From positions 124,001 to 188,000 of the forward strand of contig NZ_SJPY01000003.1 in assembly GCF_007860185.1 (NCBI RefSeq): 64,000 nt of DNA. Reading direction: 5' to 3'. Shown here piece by piece: positions 10,073 to 19,553 of this stretch. Made by a program: the position numbers and the translations under genes. The notes below the pieces were generated by a model that saw nothing but the letters and a program-made list of their open reading frames with translations, was not told the origin of the DNA and searched no databases. Source of the DNA: Novipirellula aureliae (GTDB taxonomy: Bacteria; Planctomycetota; Planctomycetia; Pirellulales; Pirellulaceae). The first letter of the stretch is position 1. The number at the start of each line of letters is the position of its first letter.

Positions 10073-13000
10073 GCGAAAAACAGACGAATCCACCGAGCGA
10101 TGGGCCGAACAGCGATGGGCCGAATAAGGCTCGTTCACTCGGAGGGCCCATTGCTTGGATGGCTCGTAACTCGATCGCGGCTAATCTGTTGATGTTGCTG
10201 TTACTTGGCGGAGGCGCCTGGACAGCCGTTGTGATGCAGAAAGAGGTTTTTCCGCAATATCAACTCGATGTGGTCGAGGTCTACGTTGGCTATCCTGGTG
10301 CAGCACCGGAGGAGGTGGAGCAGGGGATACTGCGACCGATCGAAGAAGCGATCCGCAGCGTCGAAGGTGTACGCGAAATCACCAGTCAAGCGCGCGAAGG
10401 GCGTGGTCAGGTTTTCATTGAAATCGTCGCTGGCGAGCAGCGCATGAAAGCGTTTCAAGACATCGACCAAGCGATCGGTCGCATCCGTACCTTCCCGCAA
10501 CAGATTGAGCAACCCGAAGTGCGATTGCAATCGCGTCAACAAGAAGTGATGCAAATTGCGTTGTACGGGTCGATTGACATTTGGGCTCTACGGAAGTTAG
10601 CGGAACAGCTTCGTGATCAATTGCAGTCGAGCGACGAAATCACGCAAGTCGAATTGCGGCGTGTACCGGCCTACGTCACTCACGTCGAGATTCCTCGCAG
10701 CCGACTACGTGAATATGGCTTGACGTTGTCCGACGTCGCCGACGTCATCCGGACGGCCAGTCGTGACGTCGCCGCAGGTTCGGTACAAACGAATTCGGGT
10801 GAAGTTCTCCTCCGTGTGAAGGCGCGAAAGCAATGGGCGGATGAATTTGCAGCGATCGAGGTTGTATCCGGGCGTACAGGTATGTCGGTCGCACTCGGTG
10901 ACATTGCCACGCTTCGCGATGGGTTTGATGATGTCGGGTTTCATTCTCAATTCAGTGCCACGCCGTCGGTTGAGTTGGATGTGTTTCGCGTGGGCTCTCA
11001 ATCGCCGATCGAGGTGGCCCAAGCGGTCGAGAAGACCATGCATGAGTTTGAAGCGTTGCTACCACCCGGCGTCAAATGGCGAATTGATAGTAATGATGCG
11101 GAGGAGTTTCGGCGACGACTGTTCCTTGTGCTCAACAATGCGGCGTTGGCCGTGGTCATTGTGATGGTGATTCTGGCATTATTTCTCGAATTCCGATTGG
11201 CGTTTTGGGTGATGACGGGGATGGCGATATCGTTCGTTGGCGGGATTCTGCTCTTGCCCGTTGTCGGCGTCAGCATCAACATGATTTCACTTTTCGGCTT
11301 TTTGGTGGTGCTCGGGATTGTCGTTGATGATGCAGTGGTGGTGGGCGAGAATGTCTATGAGAAAAGGCAAACCGAGGAAGACAGCGAGGTTGCTGCGATT
11401 GAAGGGACGCGTGATGTATCGGGACCAGTCGTCTTTAGTATTCTGACAAACATCGTTGCGTTTGTCCCATTATTGTTCATTCCCGGCGAAACCGGAAAGT
11501 TCTGGGCGCCTCTCCCGATCGTCGTGATCATCGTCTTATCGCTTTCCTTGCTTGAATCGCTCTTTATTCTGCCTGCCCACTTGGCTCACGCCCGTAAGGG
11601 GAGACGAAGTCGAACCAGTGTCGGCGGGCGTCTGCATCACGTTCAACAGGGGTTCAGTGCATTGTTCAACCGGTTCGTTGAATGGAGTTTTGGACCGATA
11701 TTGAAATTGTGTTTGCGATTCCGCTACGTTGTCGCGTCGATTGCGTTAGCTCTTTTCATCATCATTGCTGGCTATGCAACGAGTGCACACATGGGAATGA
11801 TTTTGATGCCCGCAGTCTCGGCAGATGAGATTGAAGCGGGGGTGCGAATGCCGGTTGGGACCACACCGGAACAAGCAGCCGAGATCGCCGAGGCGGTCAC
11901 CGCCGCAAGCATGAGGATGTTCGAAGAGCATAACCTCTACGAGGTTGCCGAGGGAATAAAAACAAACGTGCGAGGCGACAGCTTCATTGACGTGGAAATT
12001 GTTTTACGACCTCCCGACGAACGAGACATGACGGCGGACCAAGTGATCGATTTGTGGAGGGAATCGATTGGTGATCTGCCGGGAGTGAACCAAGTAACGT
12101 TTGAAGCAGAACGGGGCCCCGGTGGCAGTCGTCGAGACATCACGATCGATTTTAGCCATCGAGATATCGATACGTTGGAAAAAGCCTCCACCGCCTTCGT
12201 CTCGAGGGTAAAGAAGTATTCGTATACCCGTGATGCCAGCGATAGTTACAACCGTGGCAAGACGCAATATGACTTTAAGCTTCGGCCCGAGGGACGAGCG
12301 TTGGGGTTGACCGATGAAGAGCTCGGCGAGCAATTGCGGGGCGCCTTTTTTGGATCCATGGCACTTCGATTGATTCGTGGCACCAATGAAATTGAAGTTC
12401 GCGTCAAGTTGCCCGAAAACGAACGTCAAGACATCTACAACTTAGAGGATTTAATTATCCGAACTCCATCGGGAACCGAAGTACCACTGTTGGACGTTGC
12501 CGAATTCGACCGCAATGTAGCGTTTTCGTCGATCAACCGCCGCGATGGCCGTCGGGTCATCAGCGTTTCAATGGACGTCGAACCGAAACGAGCGGCTGGA
12601 CAATTGCTCGATGCATTAAACAACAAAGAACTGCCGCAATTACGCGAAGATTTTCCTGGGATCACATGGAGTTTCGAAGGTAGCGGCGCAGAAATGCGGG
12701 CGGCGACCGCTTCCTTGTGGGGATCGTTCTCGCTGGCACTCGCGGTGATCTATTCGCTGCTAGCGATTGCGTTTCGCGGTTATATTCAACCCTTGATCGT
12801 TTTGGTCGCGATCCCGTTTGGCATTGTTGGTGCCGTGATCGGGCATGTGTTGCTCGGGTACGATTTGTCGCTGGTCAGCTTTATGGGGGTCATTGCCCTT
12901 TCGGGGGTCGTCATCAACGATTCACTCATCATGATCGACTATGCCAACCGGCGTCGCCGCGAGTTTTCAGCCCATGAAGCGATCACGCAAGCGGGATTGC

Positions 13001-13218
13001 GTCGTTTCCGCCCCATCATGCTGACCACGTTGACCACCTTTGGCGGTCTGGTGCCCCTGATTTTTGAAAAGTCGCTGCAAGCGCAGTACATCATTCCGAT
13101 GGCAATTTCCCTAGGTTTTGGGATCATGTTTTCAACCTGCATTATTCTGTTGCTCGTCCCTTGCCTATACCTCATCCTTGAAGACATCTACTCGCTCGTG
13201 AAACCGCAGGCGTCCTGA
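10069..13218 (+). CDS. RND multidrug/solute efflux pump, inner membrane subunit
   Basis: 1049 aa, the normal length of AcrB/MexB-type (HAE1) pumps. Proton-relay aspartates are present in TM4 ([17 protein letters not shown]420 and D421), TM1 follows [10 protein letters not shown], and [24 protein letters not shown] begins the first porter domain. The second half repeats the pattern, with [18 protein letters not shown] in TM10. Translation starts at GTG 10069 within GTGA, which carries the adaptor's stop codon, so the two are coupled. The pump uses the proton gradient to expel compounds through the adaptor and outer membrane factor. No regulator gene is adjacent. Confidence 0.96.
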   Translation: MSEKQTNPPSDGPNSDGPNKARSLGGPIAWMARNSIAANLLMLLLLGGGAWTAVVMQKEVFPQYQLDVVEVYVGYPGAAPEEVEQGILRPIEEAIRSVEGVREITSQAREGRGQVFIEIVAGEQRMKAFQDIDQAIGRIRTFPQQIEQPEVRLQSRQQEVMQIALYGSIDIWALRKLAEQLRDQLQSSDEITQVELRRVPAYVTHVEIPRSRLREYGLTLSDVADVIRTASRDVAAGSVQTNSGEVLLRVKARKQWADEFAAIEVVSGRTGMSVALGDIATLRDGFDDVGFHSQFSATPSVELDVFRVGSQSPIEVAQAVEKTMHEFEALLPPGVKWRIDSNDAEEFRRRLFLVLNNAALAVVIVMVILALFLEFRLAFWVMTGMAISFVGGILLLPVVGVSINMISLFGFLVVLGIVVDDAVVVGENVYEKRQTEEDSEVAAIEGTRDVSGPVVFSILTNIVAFVPLLFIPGETGKFWAPLPIVVIIVLSLSLLESLFILPAHLAHARKGRRSRTSVGGRLHHVQQGFSALFNRFVEWSFGPILKLCLRFRYVVASIALALFIIIAGYATSAHMGMILMPAVSADEIEAGVRMPVGTTPEQAAEIAEAVTAASMRMFEEHNLYEVAEGIKTNVRGDSFIDVEIVLRPPDERDMTADQVIDLWRESIGDLPGVNQVTFEAERGPGGSRRDITIDFSHRDIDTLEKASTAFVSRVKKYSYTRDASDSYNRGKTQYDFKLRPEGRALGLTDEELGEQLRGAFFGSMALRLIRGTNEIEVRVKLPENERQDIYNLEDLIIRTPSGTEVPLLDVAEFDRNVAFSSINRRDGRRVISVSMDVEPKRAAGQLLDALNNKELPQLREDFPGITWSFEGSGAEMRAATASLWGSFSLALAVIYSLLAIAFRGYIQPLIVLVAIPFGIVGAVIGHVLLGYDLSLVSFMGVIALSGVVINDSLIMIDYANRRRREFSAHEAITQAGLRRFRPIMLTTLTTFGGLVPLIFEKSLQAQYIIPMAISLGFGIMFSTCIILLLVPCLYLILEDIYSLVKPQAS

Positions 13219-13235
13219 TGCTTTATCATGCTTTT

Positions 13236-13302
13236 TCGTGGCGTAGGCTTTTAGCCTGCGTTTTCTAAGAGTTACGAGTTGGCAGGCAGGATGCCTACCC
13301 CA
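13236..13302 (+). repeat. dispersed hairpin repeat, CGTGGC-GGCTT family
   Basis: Begins tcgtggcgtaggcttttagc and ends ggcaggcaggatgcctaccc. A second copy is at 47013-47081. The two ends are imperfectly complementary (gcgtaggctt against atgcctacc). It lies just after the pump gene and may act as a transcript-end hairpin. The remaining 190 bases to the lipase start show nothing else. Confidence 0.75.
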
Positions 13303-13491
13303 TGTTCAAATGTTGGCAAAGCACCCGTGCTCTCTCATTGTGGCGAACCAGGGTATCCAAGGAACGCAGCGCTGAAGATTGATATGGATTTGCCGATCGA
13401 TGGGATGCTAGTCTGAAGGCTGAATCCTCTTCGTATTCCACTGAGATTGAAACCCAATGACACTCGTTTCTCACCTCCTGCTCAAGTATTC

Positions 13492-14619
13492 ATGAAGATC
13501 GCACTTGCATTTTCCGGTGGAGGGGTACGCGCAACGGTGTTTCATCTGGGCGTCCTCGCACGATTAGCTCGTCAGGATTTGTTGGGCGATGTTAAGATCC
13601 TATCAAGCGTATCCGGGGGCAGTTTGGCAGCTGGGCTTGTCTTTACGTCGGCCGGATTGCGTTGGCCCGCGAGCGACGAATATTTGCATGAGGTTGTGCC
13701 ACGATGTCTTGCGCTGTTGACGACGCAAAATCTGCAGCGAACCTACATTCTAAAGTCCCTTTTGTTGCCATGGCGACTCGCATTGGGGCGAGCATCGGTA
13801 CTCGGTGACGCCTTGAAGAGCAAATGGGGGATCGCCGGTTCGTTGTCGGATTTGCCAATCACGCCACGCTGGATCATTAACGCAACCTGTTACCAAACGG
13901 GCAAAAATTGGCGTTTCGAGCGGGAGTTGATGGGAGACTATCAAACCAAATATGTCTCGGATCCTGACTTTCGTCTATCGCACGCCTTGGCGGCCTCGGC
14001 AGCGGTTCCCGGCCTAATCGGGCCACTCGTGGTGCGGTCGCGACATCACGCTTGGTGTGAGTACGCTGATCAACAGTGGCAAAGTATCTCGCCGAGATAC
14101 AAGCGACTCCATCTTTGGGATGGTGGTGTCTATGACAACTTAGGAGTCGAGTCCCTCTTCAAGCCTGGCGAAGGGCTACGTGAGGGCACCGATTTTTTGA
14201 TTGTTTGCGATGCATCGCGTCCCTTGTCTGCCGAAACGCGACAATCGCGATGGAGGCCTGGTTACTTGAAAGCTTCGATGCGGTTGGTGGACATCGCAAC
14301 GGATCAAGTCCGAAGTCTTCGGGCTCGAATGTTGATTGACTATTTCAAACAGAACCCTGGTACGGGAGCCTATTTGCGGTTGGGGTTGGCGACCAAAAAG
14401 ATCTATTCTCGAGGTCCGCGCAAAGGGAAGCCTGCCCTGTCCGACGATGAAGTCCATGCTGCGGCGCAGATGGAAACGACTCTCCGCCGGCTGACGCATC
14501 ATGAGTTCAGTCTCTTGTTCCGTCATGGCTTTGAAGTCGCCGACGCCATGCTGACAACCTATGGCCATGAAGCACTGACCAGCGTCCCTCGCAATCAAGT
14601 ATTATTTCGAGCGGCGTAA
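13492..14619 (+). CDS. patatin-like phospholipase family protein
   Basis: 375 aa from the ATG at 13492. A TTG 45 bases upstream keeps the frame open but adds an unlikely N-terminus. The protein begins MKIALAFSGGGVRATVFHLG, the glycine-rich oxyanion loop of patatins. It continues with SSVSGGS carrying the nucleophile serine near residue 41, and later WDGGVYDNLG, which supplies the aspartate of the Ser-Asp dyad. There is no signal peptide, so it probably acts on cytoplasmic or inner-membrane lipids. The hydrolase activity is inferred from these motifs and the substrate is unknown. It is transcribed toward the YTV-repeat gene, with a terminator hairpin between them. Confidence 0.88.
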   Translation: MKIALAFSGGGVRATVFHLGVLARLARQDLLGDVKILSSVSGGSLAAGLVFTSAGLRWPASDEYLHEVVPRCLALLTTQNLQRTYILKSLLLPWRLALGRASVLGDALKSKWGIAGSLSDLPITPRWIINATCYQTGKNWRFERELMGDYQTKYVSDPDFRLSHALAASAAVPGLIGPLVVRSRHHAWCEYADQQWQSISPRYKRLHLWDGGVYDNLGVESLFKPGEGLREGTDFLIVCDASRPLSAETRQSRWRPGYLKASMRLVDIATDQVRSLRARMLIDYFKQNPGTGAYLRLGLATKKIYSRGPRKGKPALSDDEVHAAAQMETTLRRLTHHEFSLLFRHGFEVADAMLTTYGHEALTSVPRNQVLFRAA

Positions 14620-14660
14620 TCTCCTTTGGTACACGAATTTTGTCGAGATGGCACGAAAGA

Positions 14661-14691
14661 AGCCCCGGAAAACACGTTGCTTTCCGGGGCT
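14661..14691. terminator. bidirectional terminator hairpin
   Basis: The stem agccccggaaa pairs perfectly with tttccggggct around a 9-base loop, between two convergent genes (stops at 14619 and 14756). The A/T-ended stem could serve either strand. Confidence 0.7.
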
Positions 14692-14755
14692 ACTCCTGTT
14701 TCTCACGTCAACGCGACGCTCGAAGGGTTAACCAAAATTCGCGAGAGCGAGCAAA

Positions 14756-16753
14756 TTAGTTGCCGCAGTTGACGCAACCAGCACCGGTTGCCATCGGAGC
14801 GGACTGCATGACGGGAGCCGATTGCATGACCGCACCACCACAGCTGCTACAACCAGACGAAACGGCTGGTTGAGTGTTGTAGACAGGAACTTGGATCGTC
14901 GTTGGAACCTGCTGGCAAGTTTGAACTTGAACTTCTTTCATCGTTTGCACTGGAACACAAACGGTGTAAGTTTCTGGCACTTCCTCTTGAACGGTATCGT
15001 AAACCGTGACGTTGTAGGTACGGGTACGAGTTTCAGGAGTGCAGACCGTGTAGCTTACTTCGCGAGTTTTCTCTTGCGATTCCATACGAGTCTTGTTGAC
15101 CGTACGAGTACGGGTTTCAGTCTTCATGGTCGTTTGAGGAACCTTGCGAGTGCGAGTCTCCATCTTCGTACGAGTCACAGGAACGCTACGGGTTTTGGTT
15201 TCCGTGCGATACTTTGTGACTTGGTATTCGCGAGTACGCTCTTCTTGACGGCACTTGTTGACGGTAACCATGCGGCTACGTGTTTCGGTCGTCATTTCGC
15301 AGTAAGGAACTTCGCGGGTGCGAGTTTCCATACGTGTGCGAGTGACAGGAACTTCGCGGGTGCGAGTTTCTTGACGGCACAATTGAACTTGGTACTCACG
15401 AGTACGCGTTTCTTGACGGCACTTTTGGACTTGGACTGAACGCGTACGTTGCTCCGTTCGGTACTTCGTAACGTTCACCATACGAGTACGAGTTTCGCAT
15501 CGCATCTTGGTGACAGGAACCATGCGAGTTTGCGTTTGGCAAGTGTAGCTGGTCGTCGTGTAGGTGTAAGGAACTCGTTGAGTTTGGCGTTGGTAAGTCG
15601 TTGTGGGGACTTGCACGCAAACAGGGTTCGGAACGTAAACGCGACGGTACGAAACTTGTGGAGCACAAGCGGACGAACCGCAAGCGGAGCCACAGGAAGA
15701 TCCGCAAGCTGAACCACATGCGGATCCGCAACCACAGCCGCCTCGTTTGCCGAGAAGACCACAACCGCCAAGGATTCCGCTACGACTTCCGCAAACGCTA
15801 CTGCTAGAAGCAACGGCTTGGCATTGGTAGCTGCCCATGTCCTTGGTAACCGTCTTCATCGTGGTCACAGGCACACAAGTTGTCACGGTTCGGTATGCAG
15901 TCCGGGTCTGCTGCACAGGAACGCGAACTTGATAAGTCTTGGCGACTTGTTCGGTATAAGGAACGGCGACCTGGTAAGTCTGAGCGACTTGCTCCGTGTA
16001 AGGAACCGATACCGTGTAAGTTTGCTCAACCGTTTCGGTGTAAGGAACGTTGACGGTGTAGTCTTGAGTACGCGTTTCGGTATAAGGAACGTTAACCGTG
16101 TATTCCTGAGTTACTGTGTCGGTGTAAGGAACACAGACTTGGTAGGTTTCTTCGCGAGTCTTTTGAACAGGAACCGAAACGGTGTACTGTTGCTCGACTT
16201 GCTCGGTGTAAGGAACGTTGACCATGTAAGTTTGGGTCTTCGTTTCCGTGTAGGGAACCTGTACCGTGTAGGTTTGCTCAACGTTTTCGGTGTAAGGAAC
16301 GCAGACCTGGTAGGACTGTTCAACTTCGGTCGTGACAGGCACCTGAACGGTGTAAGACACTTCTTCGGTGTAAGGAACAGGAACCTGGACGGTATACGTT
16401 TCAGTCTTTGTCTGAGTCGAAGGAACCATCACAGTGTACTCTTGCGAACGAGTTTCCACTCGTGCGACTTGCTTGCTAACCGTACGCATACGGGTTTGCG
16501 TTTGACGTTGGTAAGTCGTCGTGGGGACCATTCGGGTCTCCGTAACCATTTGCGACCGCATAACGGTCTGCGTTTGATAGGTTGGGCCGCAAGCACCCGA
16601 ACCTGAGCCCATCACAACGCCAGAAGCGTCGGACGAAACACAACCGGAGCCGCTTTCACAGCCTCCGCACGAACCACATTGCGCCTGAACGTTGACTGCG
16701 AACACCAATGTCGCGAAAACGCTTAGCACTGTCTTAAGCAATGATGCTTTCAT
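14756..16753 (-). CDS. secreted YTV-repeat cell-surface protein
   Basis: 665 aa. A signal peptide (MKASLLKTVLSVFATLVFAV, cleavage near VQAQ) leads into a cysteine/glycine-rich segment. Residues about 100-300 are tandem repeats of the type YTVNVPYTETxxQ. A Cys/Gly/Ser-rich middle (about 320-370) is followed by a second repeat block (about 390-620) of the type CRQETRTREYQV. The C-terminus returns to Cys pairs (CSSCGG, CVNCGN). YTV repeats are a planctomycete family, and such proteins have been proposed to belong to the cell wall. The many Cys residues suggest disulfide cross-links. A GGAGGG ribosome binding site sits 9 bases before the ATG. The opposite strand shows long open frames that are artefacts of the biased codons. 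Confidence 0.88.
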   Translation of the reverse strand: MKASLLKTVLSVFATLVFAVNVQAQCGSCGGCESGSGCVSSDASGVVMGSGSGACGPTYQTQTVMRSQMVTETRMVPTTTYQRQTQTRMRTVSKQVARVETRSQEYTVMVPSTQTKTETYTVQVPVPYTEEVSYTVQVPVTTEVEQSYQVCVPYTENVEQTYTVQVPYTETKTQTYMVNVPYTEQVEQQYTVSVPVQKTREETYQVCVPYTDTVTQEYTVNVPYTETRTQDYTVNVPYTETVEQTYTVSVPYTEQVAQTYQVAVPYTEQVAKTYQVRVPVQQTRTAYRTVTTCVPVTTMKTVTKDMGSYQCQAVASSSSVCGSRSGILGGCGLLGKRGGCGCGSACGSACGSSCGSACGSSACAPQVSYRRVYVPNPVCVQVPTTTYQRQTQRVPYTYTTTSYTCQTQTRMVPVTKMRCETRTRMVNVTKYRTEQRTRSVQVQKCRQETRTREYQVQLCRQETRTREVPVTRTRMETRTREVPYCEMTTETRSRMVTVNKCRQEERTREYQVTKYRTETKTRSVPVTRTKMETRTRKVPQTTMKTETRTRTVNKTRMESQEKTREVSYTVCTPETRTRTYNVTVYDTVQEEVPETYTVCVPVQTMKEVQVQTCQQVPTTIQVPVYNTQPAVSSGCSSCGGAVMQSAPVMQSAPMATGAGCVNCGN

Positions 16754-17250
16754 CTAGGGTAACCCTCCAAAATACGTCTCACAGCCAGTGAGGCAACAGA
16801 AGAAAATCGAGTAAGCTTTAACGGCTGCGTAATTTGGGCGAACCTCTCGCCCTGAGCCCGTTAATCTATCCACTTATCCACCTATGTCAATAATTAGTTC
16901 TGGGATAATCGGGGCAATTGAGAAATTAATGCCGGATTGCTCTTGCATGCCGTCGAATGTGTGACAGCCCCGCGCAGTCCGCGTGTTATCGGCGACAAAT
17001 TTCGTCTTATCCGATGGGCGAAAGAGTTCCGATTGTTCCAGCGTGGAGAAACCGCTCCTTGCTATCTCCGCTACCCTCATCGCGCCATCGACATCTCCCC
17101 AACTGCCAGCCTTCATCGATTGACACGGAACGAATTGGGCCTTTGATCGAATTGGACCTTTCCAGCGGAGCGACAATCGCCATCGGCGCGTGGCTCTGAT
17201 AGGAAACGAGCGGCCTGATGGGCTGGCGGTTTAACAGAAATAGCAGACCG
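16754..17250. other. 497-bp gap between two minus-strand genes
   Basis: This holds the leader of the YTV gene (ribosome binding site near 16763-16768) and a region after the M50 gene stop. Short open frames on both strands have no recognisable motif or ribosome binding site. No RNA gene or clear terminator is seen. Confidence 0.5.
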
Positions 17251-19491
17251 TTAGCGGTATGCTGCAAAGAAGGAATCGATGATTCGTGATAGAAGTGGGC
17301 GATTATCGGCCAGTGTCATTTTCCCGAGTTGTCCCGCTCGAACTTCCGCACTGGTGATCGGGTCGAGCTTGCTGATGCTCTCGAGATGAGCGTTGACCAA
17401 CCGAAGATCGTTCCCTTCGTCTGGCGATGGTTCGACCGCCAATGGCCCACCCGAAGTGGCTGCAAATGCAGGATGGGCTAGCGTTTGAAACGCTCGCGGA
17501 CGTAGGGGACCGGGGCGGGCAACGATTGATTTTCCACCACGAAGCCGAACATTGGCTTCCCAATTCCCTTCGCTCGCCTGCTGATAGGCAACGATATCGC
17601 GTTCAGGGATTAACGCCAACAGTTCCTTCTCACGAGGATCCGAGACACGCAGTATTTCTTGTCCTCGTTTCACAAACGCGCCAGTCAAATATTCCATTCG
17701 GCTGGATAAGATGTATCCGTCGCGCGAGGCGTAGATGGTTAGCTGGGAGACTTGGTTATCGAGTTCGGCTAGTTGGCGAGCAAGTGATTGCGCGTGTTCA
17801 GCGAAGGCGGCCGCTCGCGACAATTCGCCCTTCTGTCGGGACTGAATCGCTCTCATCCGAGCCAGCTCGAAGTCGTCTGCTTTTTTGTCTCTCCGCAAAA
17901 TCAAGTCGGGATCGGAAAGATGTACCAATAACTTGCCTACTTCGACAAACTCGCCGTGCTGTACCAGAACATTTTCGACAAAGGCGTCGCTTGGCGAGCG
18001 AGCGATTTGTTCATCTTGAAAGCGGACGATGACCGCAACGCGGCGGTCGAGTGGCGATGGACAGATCGCGATGTAGGGGAACGCAGCCACGAGCAAGGTG
18101 ACGTAGAACAACAATCGATGCCGATATCGATTCATGAAAAAACGATCACCAGGCTCGAGCATCCAAATTTTGCTTAGCCAACGGACAGTGGGTAGGACGA
18201 ACCAGACCAGTAGAGCGGCAGTGGCCAACAGGATTCCGACTCCCCGGTCCCACATCGCAACCCCAATAACCAGTCCGCCCATCCAAAAAAACTGAAAGAT
18301 GACACTGGCGAGAGCGTGCGAGATGCCAAACCAATACTGCCATCCGATCAACAGTGAACGCCGGCGTGGGACTGCAAAGAACAACCATTCTAAGTATGCC
18401 CCAAGGTCACGCCGCCCATGCATTCTTAGATTGGGGATACCGACCAAGTCGGAGACGACGTAGTAGCCATCCAGCCGAAGCAATGGATTGGCATTGACGA
18501 TGAGCGTGGCGGGACCAACGATCAAAAAGACTTGTGCCGCTAGATGCTTTGCATAGCCATCGGGTAAGAGCCACCAGGTCCAAGCGACGATGGCGGCGAC
18601 CGCTAGTTCCAAGTAAACGCCCCCAAGGCCTATTTGGATTCTCGAAAAACGATTTTTTAGTCGCCACGCATCCGTGACGTCGACATAAGCAAGCGGGGCA
18701 AGGAAAAAGAACGTGATGCCAATATCACCCACCTTGATGCCATGATGTTTAGCCGTTGCCGCATGTCCCGACTCGTGGAGGATCTTCGCTAGAATCAGAA
18801 TGGTCACCGTCACAGGCCATAGCTGGGGATCAAACAGATGCCGCATTTCGGCTGCGAATGCTCGCCAATGACCGTAGACAACGAACAAACCGCTCGAAAC
18901 AAGCATACTCCAGATGGCGATTCCCAGCGGATCGAACAACCGTCCGATGCGACGGTCAAGCCAGGCGGCATAGGCATCACCATGAAACAGCGGGATGCGT
19001 TGGGAGATCAATAACGGCAAGTAGGCCAGCGAACGCCGAAAAAGTCCCTCATGCGGAGGGCCCACAGCAGGCGGAGGGCCCACGGCAGACGGAGGAGGCT
19101 CGGCGGCGGGAGGGCTTGCGAACGGTGCGTTTGCTTTTGGGGCCGACTCGATGCAGGGGTTGTTTGCGGTGGCCAATGCGAACTCAGTCGGCGTCGCGGA
19201 TGCGGACTGCGAATTGGCTCCGCCGACAACGGCCAGGTTTGATTTCACCAATTCAGCAATAAGCTTGGCGACATCTTCTCGGTCCCAATCGATGCCTTCT
19301 TCCAGTAATAGCGAGTGAATTTCCGTGATGTCACGCACGCCATCAAGCAACATTGCGATACGGTATTCCTCACTTCCGAATTGAAAGAACTTTCCGGTCG
19401 CTTGGTGATGAGCGATGTAAGCGGTCCGTCCGCTCGATTCCGAAGTCGAGAACTCGACCTCCGCATCCAGAATAACATTCGGTGTTGTCAT
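17251..19491 (-). CDS. PqqD-like / M50 site-2 protease / HlyD fusion exporter protein
   Basis: 746 aa with three parts. Residues about 20-90 resemble PqqD-like peptide-binding domains (FQFGSEEYRIAMLLDGVRDI, then a helix ending in LAVVGG). A proline-rich linker (about 115-145) follows. Membrane segments then carry M50 metallopeptidase motifs: zinc-binding HESGH at 239-243 and NPLLRLDGYY with N335 and D341. The last 260 residues form an HlyD-type adaptor with a coiled coil (DDFELARMRAIQSRQKGELS) and lipoyl-like strands (GAFVKRGQEILRVSDP). All catalytic M50 residues are present. It is the last gene of a four-gene cassette (TolC, HlyD, GAF-like/HlyD, this gene) that is divergent from the giant surface-protein gene. 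I infer a role in exporting and perhaps trimming that protein. Confidence 0.85.
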   Translation of the reverse strand: MTTPNVILDAEVEFSTSESSGRTAYIAHHQATGKFFQFGSEEYRIAMLLDGVRDITEIHSLLLEEGIDWDREDVAKLIAELVKSNLAVVGGANSQSASATPTEFALATANNPCIESAPKANAPFASPPAAEPPPSAVGPPPAVGPPHEGLFRRSLAYLPLLISQRIPLFHGDAYAAWLDRRIGRLFDPLGIAIWSMLVSSGLFVVYGHWRAFAAEMRHLFDPQLWPVTVTILILAKILHESGHAATAKHHGIKVGDIGITFFFLAPLAYVDVTDAWRLKNRFSRIQIGLGGVYLELAVAAIVAWTWWLLPDGYAKHLAAQVFLIVGPATLIVNANPLLRLDGYYVVSDLVGIPNLRMHGRRDLGAYLEWLFFAVPRRRSLLIGWQYWFGISHALASVIFQFFWMGGLVIGVAMWDRGVGILLATAALLVWFVLPTVRWLSKIWMLEPGDRFFMNRYRHRLLFYVTLLVAAFPYIAICPSPLDRRVAVIVRFQDEQIARSPSDAFVENVLVQHGEFVEVGKLLVHLSDPDLILRRDKKADDFELARMRAIQSRQKGELSRAAAFAEHAQSLARQLAELDNQVSQLTIYASRDGYILSSRMEYLTGAFVKRGQEILRVSDPREKELLALIPERDIVAYQQASEGNWEANVRLRGGKSIVARPGPLRPRAFQTLAHPAFAATSGGPLAVEPSPDEGNDLRLVNAHLESISKLDPITSAEVRAGQLGKMTLADNRPLLSRIIDSFFAAYR

Positions 19492-19553
19492 TGTTTCACG
19501 TCATCCATCCAACTCACCCTATCCAACTCACGCACCATCCAAATGCCACATCA

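Noticed and set aside
15818-16606. 262-aa plus-strand open frame inside the YTV gene
   Set aside because: It is the mirror of a low-complexity repeat protein with a clear signal peptide and ribosome binding site on the other strand.
16874-17176. 100-aa minus-strand open frame between the M50 and YTV genes
   Set aside because: No motif, no ribosome binding site and no similarity I recognise.
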